Positions 17,376 to 27,055 are shown, counted from the first letter of the stretch. The stretch is 64,000 bases of DNA from Blastomonas sp. (GCF_030373265.1 NZ_JAUCZC010000017.1:25508-89507); one strand, 5' to 3'. A program made the numbers and translations. The notes: generated from the letters alone by a model not told the origin.

Positions 17376-18530
17376 TTACCCGCCGGTGCTTTTGGGCAGG
17401 CTGTGCTGGAGGAAAAATGTCGCCATGGCGCGAGACGCGTCGGGTCCTTGCGCGTCGGTATAGGTTCCACTGGCGTGGCCACCCGACCAGGCATGGCTCG
17501 CTCCGTGGATCGTCCATTGTTCGATCTGGGCTTTGCCATCGTCGCTGCAGTTGATGTCGCGGGTATAGGCCCGCCCCTGGGCCGTGCCGCCCTGCTGGCG
17601 CGTGCTGGCCAGCGGCATGCCGATGGCGTCGACGGCATTTGCAACGATCTGTGCACTGTTCACCGGATTCACCGTTCCGTCCTTGTCGCCGTGAAAGGTG
17701 ATGACCGGCACGAACTGGCCTTTGTGACCGCAGCCATGGGTCTGCGCAGATCCGCTGCGCATGGCGGTGAAAGCCGACGCAACGCTTGTCGCCGCTCCGC
17801 ACGCCAGTCCGGAATGGACGCCGATGGCAGCGTAGACGTCCGGATAGGCTGCGCCCAATATGGCTGCAGCCGCGCCGCCTGCCGACAGGCCGGCAACATA
17901 GACCCGGCTTGGATCTGCGGCGTGCTCTGCGACAATTTCGCGGGTGAGAGCGGCGATCTTTGCAGGTTCGCCGCTGTCGCGCCGCTGATCGCCGGGTTTG
18001 AACCAGTTCCAGCAGCGTGACATGTTCGCCGATGCGGGCTGCTCGGGATAGGCAACGATGAACCCCAGTTCCTCGGCAAGCAGGTTCATCTGTGTTCCGC
18101 TGGCGAAGTCTTTCGGGGTCTGGGTGCAGCCATGCAGCATGATCACCACCGGCAACCCGCTGGTCGGGCGGGACGGCAGATACAGCCAATAGGCCAGCGT
18201 GCCTGTCGGTCCGCTAAAGCTGCGTTCGGTAAAACTGCTCGCGCGATCGGCGGTTGTGGTTCTCGCCGCCGTCAAGGCTTTCGTCGAACGCTTTGGTTTG
18301 GATGGGGTCTTCGCCTTGGGCGTTGGAGCCTTCACGGGGGCAGACGGCAGATAGCGCTGCAAGGCGTCCATCGAGGTCAAAGCATGCATGTTCCGGAATG
18401 CCTTGCCGCTGACCAATGGATTCCCGGCTGCGGGGTTCAGGGTGGCCTGGATCAACCGCGTGGCAGCGCCCAGGTTGCCTGCGCGGGTGAGCCGCAGGGC
18501 TTTGGCCATAGCAGGCCGCATCTTCGTCAT
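17376..18530 (-). CDS. PHB depolymerase-family esterase
   Basis: A 384-residue alpha/beta hydrolase. The oxyanion-hole motif VIMLHGCTQTPKDFA and the nucleophile elbow VAGLSAGGAAA are clear, and the C-terminal HGASHAWSGG carries the likely catalytic histidine. The N-terminal AMAKALRLTRAGNLGAATRL segment is typical of the family. A Lys/Pro/Thr-rich linker (about residues 65-90) follows. There is no signal peptide. Relatives cleave short-chain polyhydroxyalkanoate, feruloyl or acetyl esters. It may be relevant that 2-hydroxyacid oxidation genes lie a few kb away. Confidence 0.85.
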   Translation of the reverse strand: MTKMRPAMAKALRLTRAGNLGAATRLIQATLNPAAGNPLVSGKAFRNMHALTSMDALQRYLPSAPVKAPTPKAKTPSKPKRSTKALTAARTTTADRASSFTERSFSGPTGTLAYWLYLPSRPTSGLPVVIMLHGCTQTPKDFASGTQMNLLAEELGFIVAYPEQPASANMSRCWNWFKPGDQRRDSGEPAKIAALTREIVAEHAADPSRVYVAGLSAGGAAAAILGAAYPDVYAAIGVHSGLACGAATSVASAFTAMRSGSAQTHGCGHKGQFVPVITFHGDKDGTVNPVNSAQIVANAVDAIGMPLASTRQQGGTAQGRAYTRDINCSDDGKAQIEQWTIHGASHAWSGGHASGTYTDAQGPDASRAMATFFLQHSLPKSTGG

Positions 18531-18697
18531 AACGTTCGCAATCTTTGATGGGGGGGTGGCCTATCGGGCTTTTGGTCTCGCATCAGGCAAGAAGAGGACG
18601 AGCGGCGCGTCGGAAGGTTGCGGACAAAGCGGATCGCATCATGCGCTTGGTCGTATTGTGCCATCGTCGCGCGCCGGCTCCTGCGGGTTTTGCCGCG

Positions 18698-20212
18698 ATG
18701 CCACGTCATTTGTTGACCCAGTTGGAACGCCCCAGCCTTCTGCCTCGTAGTTGGAGCTCAGGCCTCTTGCCGGGCCGTTTTCCAAGGGGCGAGCTGATTG
18801 GCCTGAAACTTCCTTTTCGATTCTCACGGCGTGCCGTGCTGGCCGGTGCGGGCGTGTCGGCGATCGTTCCGATGGGCGCAGTCGCCGCGAGGTCTGCGAC
18901 CGAAGAGTATCTGATCCGGGATGCCACGGTATTGACGATGGCGCCTGGCTCGGCAACGCTCGCGGGTCAGGATGTCCATGTCCGCGGCGGCGTTATCGTC
19001 GCCATCGGAGAGAACATCGACGCGCCCTCGGCCAAGCGGATCAACGCCCGTGGCTCGATCGTGCTCCCCGGGCTGGTGGATACGCACTGGCATCTGTGGA
19101 CCACACTGTTGCGGAACCTCGCCGACAACAGCGCCGAGAACGGCTATTTTGCGATGACCGGCCGCCTGGGGCAGCATTTCACCCCCGCAGACATGCGGTT
19201 GGCAGCGATGCTCGCCGCTGCCGATGCGATCGATCACGGAATCACCACGGTGCACGACTGGTGTCACAACATCCGCAGCCCGGCACACGCGCGCGCCGCA
19301 CTGACCGGATTGGACGACGCCGGACTGAGGGCGCGCTTTTCCTATGGCGCGACGCGCGAGACCGGATTCGACCAACCCCTTGATGGCAAAGACTTCGCAC
19401 GCCTGCATGACCGCTGGAGCGATTGGTCCGCCGGTGGTCGCATCACACTGGGGCTTGGCTGGCGCGGTGTCATGGCGACGGTGGATGGCCGCCCGGCAGC
19501 GGTGCCCGAAGCGGTCTGGCGCGCGGACCTGGCGCTGGCGCGCGACCGTGGCCTCCCGGTGAGCGTCCACGCCAACAACACCGCCGCCAATCGCGGACAT
19601 ATCCGGCAGTTGGCGGACCTGGGCCTGCTCGGGCGCGACATGCAGATCGTCCACGCGGTCAACGCCGAGGCCGATGAGATCGCGGCGATCGCGGGCAGTG
19701 GGGCGAGCGTTTCGCTGGCGCCGTCGTCCGAACTCACCGTAGGTTTCGGGGTGCCGCCGGTCGCGGCGTTGCGGGGCGCGGGTGTTCTGCTCGGCGCGTC
19801 GATCGATACGCCCGCTCTGGTGGGTGCGTCGGATTTGCTCCGCGAACTGCGAACCATCCAGGGGCTCGCCAACGCGCAAGCCGGCGACGAGATGGCGATG
19901 ACGCCACTCGATGCGCTGGCAATCGGCACGCGCGAGGGCGCAGCCTCTTTGGGACTGGGCGATATCACGGGGACGCTGACCCCAGGCAAACGCGCCGACC
20001 TGATCGTTGTTCGCAGCGATGCGCTTTCGCTGCAGCCGCAGGCGGATCCAGCAACCACGATCCTGCGATCGGTCCGGCCGTCGGATATCCGTCTCGTAAT
20101 GGTCGATGGCGCGATCCTGAAACAGGACGGCCAGTTGACGCGGATCGATCGTGCGGCGCTTGCGAGCGACGTTGCGGAAGCAAGCGCGCGGCTGGTTCGC
20201 GATGTCCGCTGA
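18698..20212 (+). CDS. Tat-exported metal-dependent amidohydrolase
   Basis: Cytosine-deaminase/TrzN-like amidohydrolase, about 504 residues from the ATG at 18698; the true start is uncertain because a Tat-type segment, FRFSRRAVLAGAGVSAIVPM, starts about 35 residues later. Metal ligands are visible in order: GLVDTHWHLW (HxH), VSVHANNT, QIVHAVNAE and GASIDTPAL. The C-terminal ITGTLTPGKRADLIVV is the usual composite domain. It hydrolyses a C-N bond in a ring or amide. It is the first gene of a tight operon with a molybdenum hydroxylase, its stop overlapping the cytochrome start by 11 bp. Confidence 0.85.
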   Translation: MPRHLLTQLERPSLLPRSWSSGLLPGRFPRGELIGLKLPFRFSRRAVLAGAGVSAIVPMGAVAARSATEEYLIRDATVLTMAPGSATLAGQDVHVRGGVIVAIGENIDAPSAKRINARGSIVLPGLVDTHWHLWTTLLRNLADNSAENGYFAMTGRLGQHFTPADMRLAAMLAAADAIDHGITTVHDWCHNIRSPAHARAALTGLDDAGLRARFSYGATRETGFDQPLDGKDFARLHDRWSDWSAGGRITLGLGWRGVMATVDGRPAAVPEAVWRADLALARDRGLPVSVHANNTAANRGHIRQLADLGLLGRDMQIVHAVNAEADEIAAIAGSGASVSLAPSSELTVGFGVPPVAALRGAGVLLGASIDTPALVGASDLLRELRTIQGLANAQAGDEMAMTPLDALAIGTREGAASLGLGDITGTLTPGKRADLIVVRSDALSLQPQADPATTILRSVRPSDIRLVMVDGAILKQDGQLTRIDRAALASDVAEASARLVRDVR

Positions 20213-21509
20213 ACGCGGCACCCGTCGAAGCTGGTTACGGATCCTGGCGCTGGTGGCGCTTGCTCTGGTCGCTGTGCTGGCGATCTTCGCATTGTGGGCG
20301 CGCGCACCGACTATTGCCGCGATCGAGCGACCTGATCCGGCGAGCTTCGATCGAAGCGAAGTCGTGCGCGGCGCAGCGCTCGCCCGGATCGGCAATTGCG
20401 CCAGCTGCCACAGCGTGGCGGGAGGCCGGGTTTATGCCGGCGGCACCCCGATCGAGACGCCGTTCGGCACGATCTTTGGCAGCAATATAACCCCTGATCC
20501 CGAAACCGGCATCGGCGCCTGGTCCTACGAGGCCTTTGCGCGATCGATGCGCGAGGGGGTGGGGCGCGATGGGTCGCATCTGTATCCGGCATTCCCCTAT
20601 GATCGCCTCCGACACACCAGCGACGCCGACCTGCGTGCGCTCTACGCCTTCCTGATGACCCGCGATGCGGTGCGCGCCGAACCGCCCGCCAATGCGCTGA
20701 TCCCGCCGCTGGGTTGGCGCCCCGTTCTGGCGGGGTGGAAGCTGCTCGCGCTGCCGCGCACCGGTCCGCAGGCACCGCAGCCGCAACTGGGCGCGCTGTG
20801 GGAGCGCGGCCGCTATCTGGGCGAAGGGCTCGCGCATTGCGCCAGCTGCCATTCGCCGCGGGGACTGTTGCAGCAGGAGGTACGTGAACAAGCCTATGCG
20901 GGTGGCTGGTCCGATGGTTGGTATGCGCCGCCGCTCGACGCATCTTCGCCGGCCGTGCGCGAATGGACCGCTGAGCGTCTCTATGCCTATCTGCGCACTG
21001 GTCTGAGCACCGCGCACGCTGCCGCTGCGGGGCCGATGGGACCGGTGACGCACAACCTGGCGCGTGCGCCCGAACGCGACGTGCGCGCGCTGGCAACGTA
21101 TTATGCCTGGACGATGCGCGAAGCGCGTGCTGCGCGGTCCGAACCGGTGCTGCCTGACCGCGGCGCTGTCGCGGCCAGAGCGCACCCCGCGGGGGCTGCG
21201 CTGTTTCGCGGTGCGTGCGCGGCATGCCACGAGCCCGGCGCGCCGATGATGGTCGCGGGGCGTCCCGACCTCCGGCTGGGCAGCCCGCTGCACCAGGACA
21301 ACCCGCGCGACACGGTGCAGATCATCCTGCAGGGCCTCGAGCCGCCGGTCGAGCCGAACGGACCCTATATGCCAGCCTATGCCGACACGCTGACCGATAC
21401 GCAGATTGCCGCCGTCACCGCCTATATGCGGGCGCGATGGGGATCGGGGCCCGAATGGGGCGATCTAGAGAAGGCGGTGGCAGATGCGCGCGCGGAGAGT
21501 GGCGAATGA
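20202..21509 (+). CDS. Tri-haem cytochrome c, membrane-anchored
   Basis: About 435 residues from ATG 20202, which overlaps the amidohydrolase stop. An N-terminal hydrophobic helix (residues 12-33) anchors it, with the rest in the periplasm. Three haem-binding motifs are present: CASCH at 66-70, CASCH at 213-217 and CAACH at 339-343, each in a class I-like domain. Such subunits accept electrons from periplasmic molybdenum hydroxylases (nicotinate or aldehyde dehydrogenase type) or alcohol dehydrogenases and feed the respiratory chain. The next gene overlaps by ATGA. Confidence 0.93.
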   Translation: MSAERGTRRSWLRILALVALALVAVLAIFALWARAPTIAAIERPDPASFDRSEVVRGAALARIGNCASCHSVAGGRVYAGGTPIETPFGTIFGSNITPDPETGIGAWSYEAFARSMREGVGRDGSHLYPAFPYDRLRHTSDADLRALYAFLMTRDAVRAEPPANALIPPLGWRPVLAGWKLLALPRTGPQAPQPQLGALWERGRYLGEGLAHCASCHSPRGLLQQEVREQAYAGGWSDGWYAPPLDASSPAVREWTAERLYAYLRTGLSTAHAAAAGPMGPVTHNLARAPERDVRALATYYAWTMREARAARSEPVLPDRGAVAARAHPAGAALFRGACAACHEPGAPMMVAGRPDLRLGSPLHQDNPRDTVQIILQGLEPPVEPNGPYMPAYADTLTDTQIAAVTAYMRARWGSGPEWGDLEKAVADARAESGE

Positions 21510-21997
21510 TTGAACTGACGATCAACGGCACCCGCCGCCGCATCGAGGGCGATCCGGCCGAGCCGTTGCTGTATGTGCTGCGCGACAACCTGAGGCTGCA
21601 TGCCGCCAAGTTCGGGTGCGGGCTTGGCCAGTGCGGGTCGTGCACCGTTCTGGTCGACGGCAAGCCGGTGCAATCATGCATCACGCCGATGGCCGCGCTC
21701 GCAGGCCGGGAGGTCATGACGGTCGAAGGGTTGGGCAGCGCCAATTCGCCGGGATCGGTGCAACAGGCGTTCATCGACGAGCAGGCGGCGCAATGCGGCT
21801 ATTGCATTCCCGGCATGATCGCGCGCGCTGAAGCGTTGTTGCGCGCCGATCCGCGTCCGAGCGAAGCTGCGATGCGCGCAGCGATGCGGCCATCGCTCTG
21901 CCGCTGCGGCACGCATATGCGGATCCTGCGCGCGGTGCGCCGCGCCGCCGTGGCGATGGGTGGCGGTATCGTCGATCCTGCCGAGCCAGTTTCATGA
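21506..21997 (+). CDS. 2Fe-2S subunit of molybdenum hydroxylase
   Basis: A 163-residue small subunit. The plant-type 2Fe-2S cluster cysteines are C38, C43, C46 and C58 (FGCGLGQCGSC...SC), and the second cluster uses CGYC at 97-100 and CRC at 132-134. No signal peptide is present, so it would be exported by hitch-hiking with the Tat-targeted large subunit. The ATG overlaps the cytochrome stop by 4 bp and its own stop overlaps the large-subunit start by 4 bp. Confidence 0.95.
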   Translation: MIELTINGTRRRIEGDPAEPLLYVLRDNLRLHAAKFGCGLGQCGSCTVLVDGKPVQSCITPMAALAGREVMTVEGLGSANSPGSVQQAFIDEQAAQCGYCIPGMIARAEALLRADPRPSEAAMRAAMRPSLCRCGTHMRILRAVRRAAVAMGGGIVDPAEPVS

Positions 21998-24255
21998 GCG
22001 GTGGGGCCATGAGCGGCATTGCACGCCGGGATGTGCTGGGCGGCGGCGGGCTGGTGGTGCTGTTCGCACTCGCTGGAACCGGTATCGCGCAGGAAGGCGG
22101 CACCAGCGGCGGCGGCGAGGGCACCGGTGCGCCGCCCGAGGTCGCGCCCGGGCTCCCCGGCAGCCTGGCCGAGTTTCCGCATCTGGACGCCTGGATCCGC
22201 ATCGCGCCCGATGGCGCTGCCACCGTCTTCACCGGCAAGGCCGAGCTGGGGCAGGGGATCGGCACCGCGCTGCTGCAGATCGCCGCCGACGAGCTCGACC
22301 TGCCGCTCGAGCGGGTAAAGCTGATCACAGCCGATACCGGGCGCACCCCAGACGAGGGTATCACGTCGGGCAGCCAGTCGCTGCAGAACAGCGGCACCGC
22401 GATTGCCAACGCTGCTGCCAATGTCCGCTATCTGCTCGCCGAACGCGCCGCCCGGCTTTTCGGGGTGGCGGTGGATACGCTGTCGACCGTCAACGGGTTT
22501 GTCCGCGCGCGCGACGGCCGACAGGCGAGCTATGGCGAACTGGCGGCATCGCTGTCTTTGCATGTCGAGGCGCGGCCCGATGTGCGGCGCAAGCGCGTCG
22601 CTGCGCGCGACCATATCGGCCGCGACCGCCCGCGCCGCGATATCCCGCCCAAGCTGACCGGCGCTGCGGCCTATGTCCACGACATGACGATGCCGGGAAT
22701 GCTGCACGCGCGCGTCATCCGCGGCCCCGCCGAAGGCACCCGGCTGACCGCACCCGATTTCGATGCCATTGCACGGCTTCCCGGGATCGAGCGGGTGGTG
22801 CGCGTCGGCGATTTTGCCGCGATGCTGGGCCCGCGCGAATGGCCGCTGGTGCAGGCGATGCTTGCGGTCGGACGGATGCCATGGACCCGCAGCGAGGCGC
22901 CGCTGCCGCAGGGCGATCTGCGCGACATGATCCGCGCGCTATCCACCGAACCCGATGTCATCCTGATGCGCGACACTGTGACACTTCCGTCCGTGCGGCG
23001 AGTCACCGCGCGTTATGACCGCCCGTACCTGATGCACGGTGCGATCGGGCCGTCCTGCGCGGTTGCCCTGTGGCAGGATGGCGAATTGACCGTGTGGACG
23101 CACAGCCAGGGCGTCTATCCGCTGCGCAACGCGCTCGCCGAGCTTCTCGACCTCCCGCCCGAGCGCATCCGCTGCATCCACCGCGAAGGCGCCGGCTGCT
23201 ATGGGCACAATGGTGCCGACGATGTTGCTACCGACGCCGCGCTGGCAGCGCGCGCGGTCCCCGGTCGGCCGGTCAAGCTGATGTGGACCCGCGAACAGGA
23301 GCATGGCTGGGAACCGCTCGGCCCTGCAATGGTGACCGAGCTTTCGGCGGGGGTCGATGCCAACGGCCGTATCGCCGAATGGACGCACGCGGTGTGGAGC
23401 AACACCCACAGCACCCGGCCTTCACAGGCGGGCGACCTGCTCGCCGGGCTCGAGGTCGGGCGAGGCTTTGCGCCCTCGCCGCCGCGTGCGATTCCGCAGC
23501 CCAATGGCGGCGGCGATCGCAACGCGATCCCGCTCTACACGCTGCCGCGCGCAACGATCACCAGCATGTTTGTGCCGCAGATGCCGGTGCGGGTATCGGC
23601 GCTGCGCGGGCTGGGTGCGCACATGAACGTGTTCGCAATCGAAAGCATGATCGACGAACTGGCCGCAGTGGCCAAAAGCGATCCGGTGGAGTTCCGGCTG
23701 CGGCACCTCGAGGACCCGCGCGCGATCGAAGTGATCCGCACCCTGGCTGATCGCTTCGGGTGGGCGCGGCCGAAGCGCGAGCGCTGGCGCGGCCAGGGCT
23801 TTGGCTTTGCACGCTACAAGAACAGCGGCGCCTATTGCGCGGTGGCGATCGAAGTTCGTATCGAACCCGAAACCGGAGCGACGACCGTGCTGCGTGCCGA
23901 CGCTGCGGTAGATGCCGGGGAAACGGTCAGCCCCGATGGGCTGCGCAACCAGATCGAGGGCGGCATCGTCCAGTCGATCAGCTGGACCGCCCATGAAGAG
24001 GTGCGCTTCGACGCCGCCCGCCGGACCGCGTTCGACTGGAGCAGCTATCCGATCCTGCGCTTCGATGCGGTGCCGCTGCAGATGGCGGTGCATGTGGTCG
24101 ACCGCCCAGGGCAGCCGTTTCTGGGCGCGGGGGAAGCGTCACAAGGCCCCGCAGCCGCGGCGTTCGCCAATGCCATTGCCCGCGCGACCGGGCAGCGTTT
24201 GAGGTCAATGCCGCTGACGGCGGAGCGGGTTCGGCTGGCTCTGGCGGCGCGATGA
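21994..24255 (+). CDS. Molybdopterin-binding large subunit, IorB/NicB-like
   Basis: A 753-residue xanthine-dehydrogenase-superfamily subunit. The N-terminus is Tat-like (SGIARRDVLGGGGLVVLF), marking the periplasmic isoquinoline 1-oxidoreductase/nicotinate dehydrogenase branch. Molybdopterin-binding stretches include FTGKAELGQGIGTALLQIAA and RREGAGCYGHNGADD-like HREGAGCYGHNGADD. The catalytic glutamate is in LGAGEASQGP (E714). It hydroxylates a carbon next to a ring nitrogen, or oxidises an aldehyde, using water. Electrons go to the 2Fe-2S subunit and then the cytochrome. Confidence 0.93.
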   Translation: MSGGAMSGIARRDVLGGGGLVVLFALAGTGIAQEGGTSGGGEGTGAPPEVAPGLPGSLAEFPHLDAWIRIAPDGAATVFTGKAELGQGIGTALLQIAADELDLPLERVKLITADTGRTPDEGITSGSQSLQNSGTAIANAAANVRYLLAERAARLFGVAVDTLSTVNGFVRARDGRQASYGELAASLSLHVEARPDVRRKRVAARDHIGRDRPRRDIPPKLTGAAAYVHDMTMPGMLHARVIRGPAEGTRLTAPDFDAIARLPGIERVVRVGDFAAMLGPREWPLVQAMLAVGRMPWTRSEAPLPQGDLRDMIRALSTEPDVILMRDTVTLPSVRRVTARYDRPYLMHGAIGPSCAVALWQDGELTVWTHSQGVYPLRNALAELLDLPPERIRCIHREGAGCYGHNGADDVATDAALAARAVPGRPVKLMWTREQEHGWEPLGPAMVTELSAGVDANGRIAEWTHAVWSNTHSTRPSQAGDLLAGLEVGRGFAPSPPRAIPQPNGGGDRNAIPLYTLPRATITSMFVPQMPVRVSALRGLGAHMNVFAIESMIDELAAVAKSDPVEFRLRHLEDPRAIEVIRTLADRFGWARPKRERWRGQGFGFARYKNSGAYCAVAIEVRIEPETGATTVLRADAAVDAGETVSPDGLRNQIEGGIVQSISWTAHEEVRFDAARRTAFDWSSYPILRFDAVPLQMAVHVVDRPGQPFLGAGEASQGPAAAAFANAIARATGQRLRSMPLTAERVRLALAAR

Positions 24256-24273
24256 GCTTTGGGAGCGGTGTCT

Positions 24274-24298
24274 CGGTCGGGGCGTGCGCATCCGACCG
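24274..24298. terminator. Possible bidirectional hairpin
   Basis: CGGTCGG (24274-24280) pairs with CCGACCG (24292-24298) over an 11-nt loop between the convergent molybdenum-hydroxylase operon and the FMN dehydrogenase gene. No T-tract follows, so it is only a candidate terminator. Confidence 0.3.
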
Positions 24299-24366
24299 GC
24301 CACGCACTGCGTCAGGATGATCAAAGTGGGCAGGTCGAGATCGAAGGTTGCGCCGCGCGCCTGGGC

Positions 24367-25572
24367 TCAGTTTTCATCGGCTACACGCAAGCCCGGGACG
24401 CTGCCCCGTCTCATACGAAATTGCGAAATGTGATCGACATCGTCGGCTGTGATTTCGGAAATGCGCGTTCTGCCCATCAGCCCCATGTCGCGCTCGATCT
24501 CGGTGCGGAAAATCGTCAGCACGCGCGCCACGCCTGCCTCGCCGCCGGCCGCCAGCCCGTAAAGATAGGGCCGCCCGATCGAGCAGCCGTCGGCGCCGAG
24601 CGCGATCGCCTTGAGTACGTCGGTTCCGCGCCGCACGCCGCCGTCGGCGATCAACTGCACGCTGTTCTGGATGCGGTCGCGGATCGCGGGAAGATAGTCG
24701 ATCGGTGTCGCTGCCCTATCGAGCTGGCGACCGCCATGATTGGACACCATGATCGCATCTACGCCGCAGGCGACGGCGCTCGCGCTGTCCTCGGGCATCA
24801 TCGCGCCCTTGATGACCAGCCTCCCGGGCCACTGCGCGCGCAACCATTCGACATCTTTCCAGGTCGCGGTCCGATCGAACTGGGCGTTGACATAGTCGAT
24901 GACGCTGGTGCCCGCGCTGCTGAAATCTCCGACATGTTCGACGACGTTGGCGAGTTGGAACGAGCGATTCCTCAGCGCGCCCAGCGACCATGCCGGATGC
25001 ATCGCAAAACTCATCACACTGCTGAGCGTGAACCGCGGCGGCATGAACATGCCGCTGCGCAGATCCCGCTCGCGATTGCCTGCAATGGCGGTGTCGACCG
25101 TCAGGCAGAGCGCGCCATAACCATGTGCCGCCGCGCGCTCGAGCAAGGCTTTGGTTAATCCGCGATCGCGGAACAGGTAAAGCTGGAAATAGCGGTCGGC
25201 TCCCGATTGCGCGATGGCCTCGATCGAGGTGGTCGCCATCGTCGACAGGCCATAGGGCACCTGCGCCGCAGCCGCCGCGCGCGCGACCGCCATTTCGCCC
25301 GCCGCGTGAAACAGCTGAGACATGCCGGTCGGCGACAGCATCAGCGGCATCGCGCTGCGAAATCCGATCAGGTCGGTGCTGGTATCCACATGGCTCACGT
25401 CGACCAGCGTCCGTTGCGCGAGCACCCATTCGTCGAACACCGCGCGGTTGCGCGCCAGCGTCCATTCGTCGTCGGCGCCGCCTTCGAGATAGTCACGGAT
25501 CGGCAGCGGCAGGGCGCGGCCTGCCAGCGCGGCCATGTCGGCAATGTTGAAGACTTTGGCGAGCGATTTCAT
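24367..25572 (-). CDS. FMN-dependent L-2-hydroxyacid dehydrogenase (LldD-like)
   Basis: A 401-residue TIM-barrel flavoprotein of the L-lactate dehydrogenase/mandelate dehydrogenase/glycolate oxidase family. Signatures are the PLMLSPTGMSQLFHAAGE substrate/FMN strand, the MVSNHGGRQLDRA active-site motif with the catalytic His and Arg, and the IADGGVRRGTDVLKAIALGA phosphate-binding end. It oxidises an L-2-hydroxyacid to a 2-oxoacid and passes electrons to quinone or oxygen. It is the last gene of the AraC-GntR unit; the FAD enzyme further right may handle the D-form. Confidence 0.92.
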   Translation of the reverse strand: MKSLAKVFNIADMAALAGRALPLPIRDYLEGGADDEWTLARNRAVFDEWVLAQRTLVDVSHVDTSTDLIGFRSAMPLMLSPTGMSQLFHAAGEMAVARAAAAAQVPYGLSTMATTSIEAIAQSGADRYFQLYLFRDRGLTKALLERAAAHGYGALCLTVDTAIAGNRERDLRSGMFMPPRFTLSSVMSFAMHPAWSLGALRNRSFQLANVVEHVGDFSSAGTSVIDYVNAQFDRTATWKDVEWLRAQWPGRLVIKGAMMPEDSASAVACGVDAIMVSNHGGRQLDRAATPIDYLPAIRDRIQNSVQLIADGGVRRGTDVLKAIALGADGCSIGRPYLYGLAAGGEAGVARVLTIFRTEIERDMGLMGRTRISEITADDVDHISQFRMRRGSVPGLRVADEN

Positions 25573-25577
25573 TCAGG

Positions 25578-26279
25578 TCATCGTTGCCTGAGCTGCATGC
25601 CAACCGATGAATCGAAATGACTGTCCATCGCTACGCGCGCGGCAGCAGGATCTCGGGCCGCGATCGCATCGGCCAGCGCGCGATGCCGGGTGATCATCGT
25701 CTCGCGCTGCTCATCGGTGACCCGCGTCTGCCAGGCTTCGGGCACGGCCACCTGCATCAAGGGCTCGAAGGACCGGACGATGGCGACGAACAACGCATTG
25801 CCGCTCGCCTCGGCAATCAGGATGTGCAGCGCAATGTCGTGATCGGTGGGCGCATGGTCATCGACCTCTTCGGCCATCCGGTCGACCAGGGCACCGATTG
25901 CCGCGGCCTGCGCATCGCTGCGGTTTTCGGCCGCCAGAGCGGCTGTCCGCACCTCGATCGACCGACGGACATCCCAGACGTCGGCCACGCTGATCTGAGC
26001 CGTCGAGATGCCGTGATCGAGCGATGCGGCGAACACCGCCCCATCGATCGCTGCAACCCGCGGCTTGCGGCCGTTGCCGACGTCGATCAGCCGGAGCGCC
26101 GCCAGCGCCCCGAAGGCTTCGCGCATCACCGCGCGGCTGACGCCGAGCTGGCTGGCGAAATGTCCCTCGCCCGGCAAAGTATCGCCGACCTTGAGCTGCG
26201 ATACGCGGATATGCGCCGCCACCGCGTCGATCGCCTGCTGGACAAGCGAGACGCCTGGTGCCTGAGAGCCCACGCTCAT
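25578..26279 (-). CDS. GntR/FadR-family regulator
   Basis: A 233-residue regulator with a winged-helix N-terminus (LPGEGHFASQLGVSRAVMRE) and an FCD-type all-helical effector domain with DIALHILIAEASGN and the terminal histidine ligands (RHRALADAI). FCD regulators often sense hydroxy- or oxo-acids. The ATG at 26279 overlaps the AraC-family stop by ATGA; longer in-frame upstream sequence lies inside that gene and is not used. It is 5 bp before the L-2-hydroxyacid dehydrogenase gene. Confidence 0.88.
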   Translation of the reverse strand: MSVGSQAPGVSLVQQAIDAVAAHIRVSQLKVGDTLPGEGHFASQLGVSRAVMREAFGALAALRLIDVGNGRKPRVAAIDGAVFAASLDHGISTAQISVADVWDVRRSIEVRTAALAAENRSDAQAAAIGALVDRMAEEVDDHAPTDHDIALHILIAEASGNALFVAIVRSFEPLMQVAVPEAWQTRVTDEQRETMITRHRALADAIAARDPAAARVAMDSHFDSSVGMQLRQR

Positions 26280-27055
26280 GCGGCCCGGCCCATCGCGCGG
26301 AAGCTGCTGGGCGATACGCCGAAGCGGCGGTTGAAGGCGCGGGTAAAGCTCGAGTTGTTTAGATAACCGCTGGCATAGCCGATGCTGGACACCGGTAAAT
26401 CGGTGCTCAAAAGCTTGGCCTGTGCTGCCACCAGGCGGCGTTCGGCGAGCGCCTCGCTGATCGTGCAGCCATAAATATCCCGAAAGCCGCGGGTTAGCTT
26501 GGCGCGGTTGATGCCGCAGGCCCGCGAGATACTGTCGAGCGTCAGCTTCTCGCCCCATTGGCTGTCGACAAGATCGCGCGCCGCGACGATGGCGCGGGTA
26601 TCGCGCTCGGTAAAGCCCGGATCACCATTGCAGGCAACGAGCTGGCCCGCCTTGAGCGCTTCTGCAGTCTCGCACAGCAGTTCGATGCTCTTGGCGAGCC
26701 GGTAGGTCACCAGCGCGTCGCCCCGGCGCGAACCGTCTGCAATGTGGAGCGCGATCGCGCACAACGGATGCGAAAGGTGGTAGGTGCCATCGCAGGCCCC
26801 ACCGGACGCCCAGTCATAGAGCCGTGCCAGTGCGCGGTTGGCGACGAGAAAAACGATCACGCCGTCGGCCGATACGAGCTGTACAACGCTGTCGATGTCG
26901 GGATCGGACACGATCGATACCGTCGGCAGCACCTCGTCACGCGCTGGGCGGAACGCGAACAGCGTCACATCGGCGGGGACATCGTGCTGCGTGACGGTCA
27001 CCGGGCCGATCAGCGTGGTCATCTCGGGCGAGACGGCGATGATCGCAGATGCCAT
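26276..27055 (-). CDS. AraC-family regulator
   Basis: About 259 residues from the ATG at 27055, which has AAGGAGAGG just upstream. The two C-terminal helix-turn-helix motifs read KLTLDSISRACGINRAKLTR and PVSSIGYASGYLNNSSFTRAF followed by FGVSPSSFR, standard for AraC/XylS proteins. The N-terminal domain is the probable sensor. Its promoter region holds the paired palindromes at 27086-27123, so it may be autoregulated or controlled by the downstream GntR protein. Confidence 0.9.
   Translation of the reverse strand: MASAIIAVSPEMTTLIGPVTVTQHDVPADVTLFAFRPARDEVLPTVSIVSDPDIDSVVQLVSADGVIVFLVANRALARLYDWASGGACDGTYHLSHPLCAIALHIADGSRRGDALVTYRLAKSIELLCETAEALKAGQLVACNGDPGFTERDTRAIVAARDLVDSQWGEKLTLDSISRACGINRAKLTRGFRDIYGCTISEALAERRLVAAQAKLLSTDLPVSSIGYASGYLNNSSFTRAFNRRFGVSPSSFRAMGRAA

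Noticed and set aside
18824..20395. A 523-codon open frame antisense to the amidohydrolase
   Set aside because: It is rich in Arg, Asp, His and Gln in a shadow-like pattern and lacks any motif, while the plus-strand amidohydrolase has all metal ligands.
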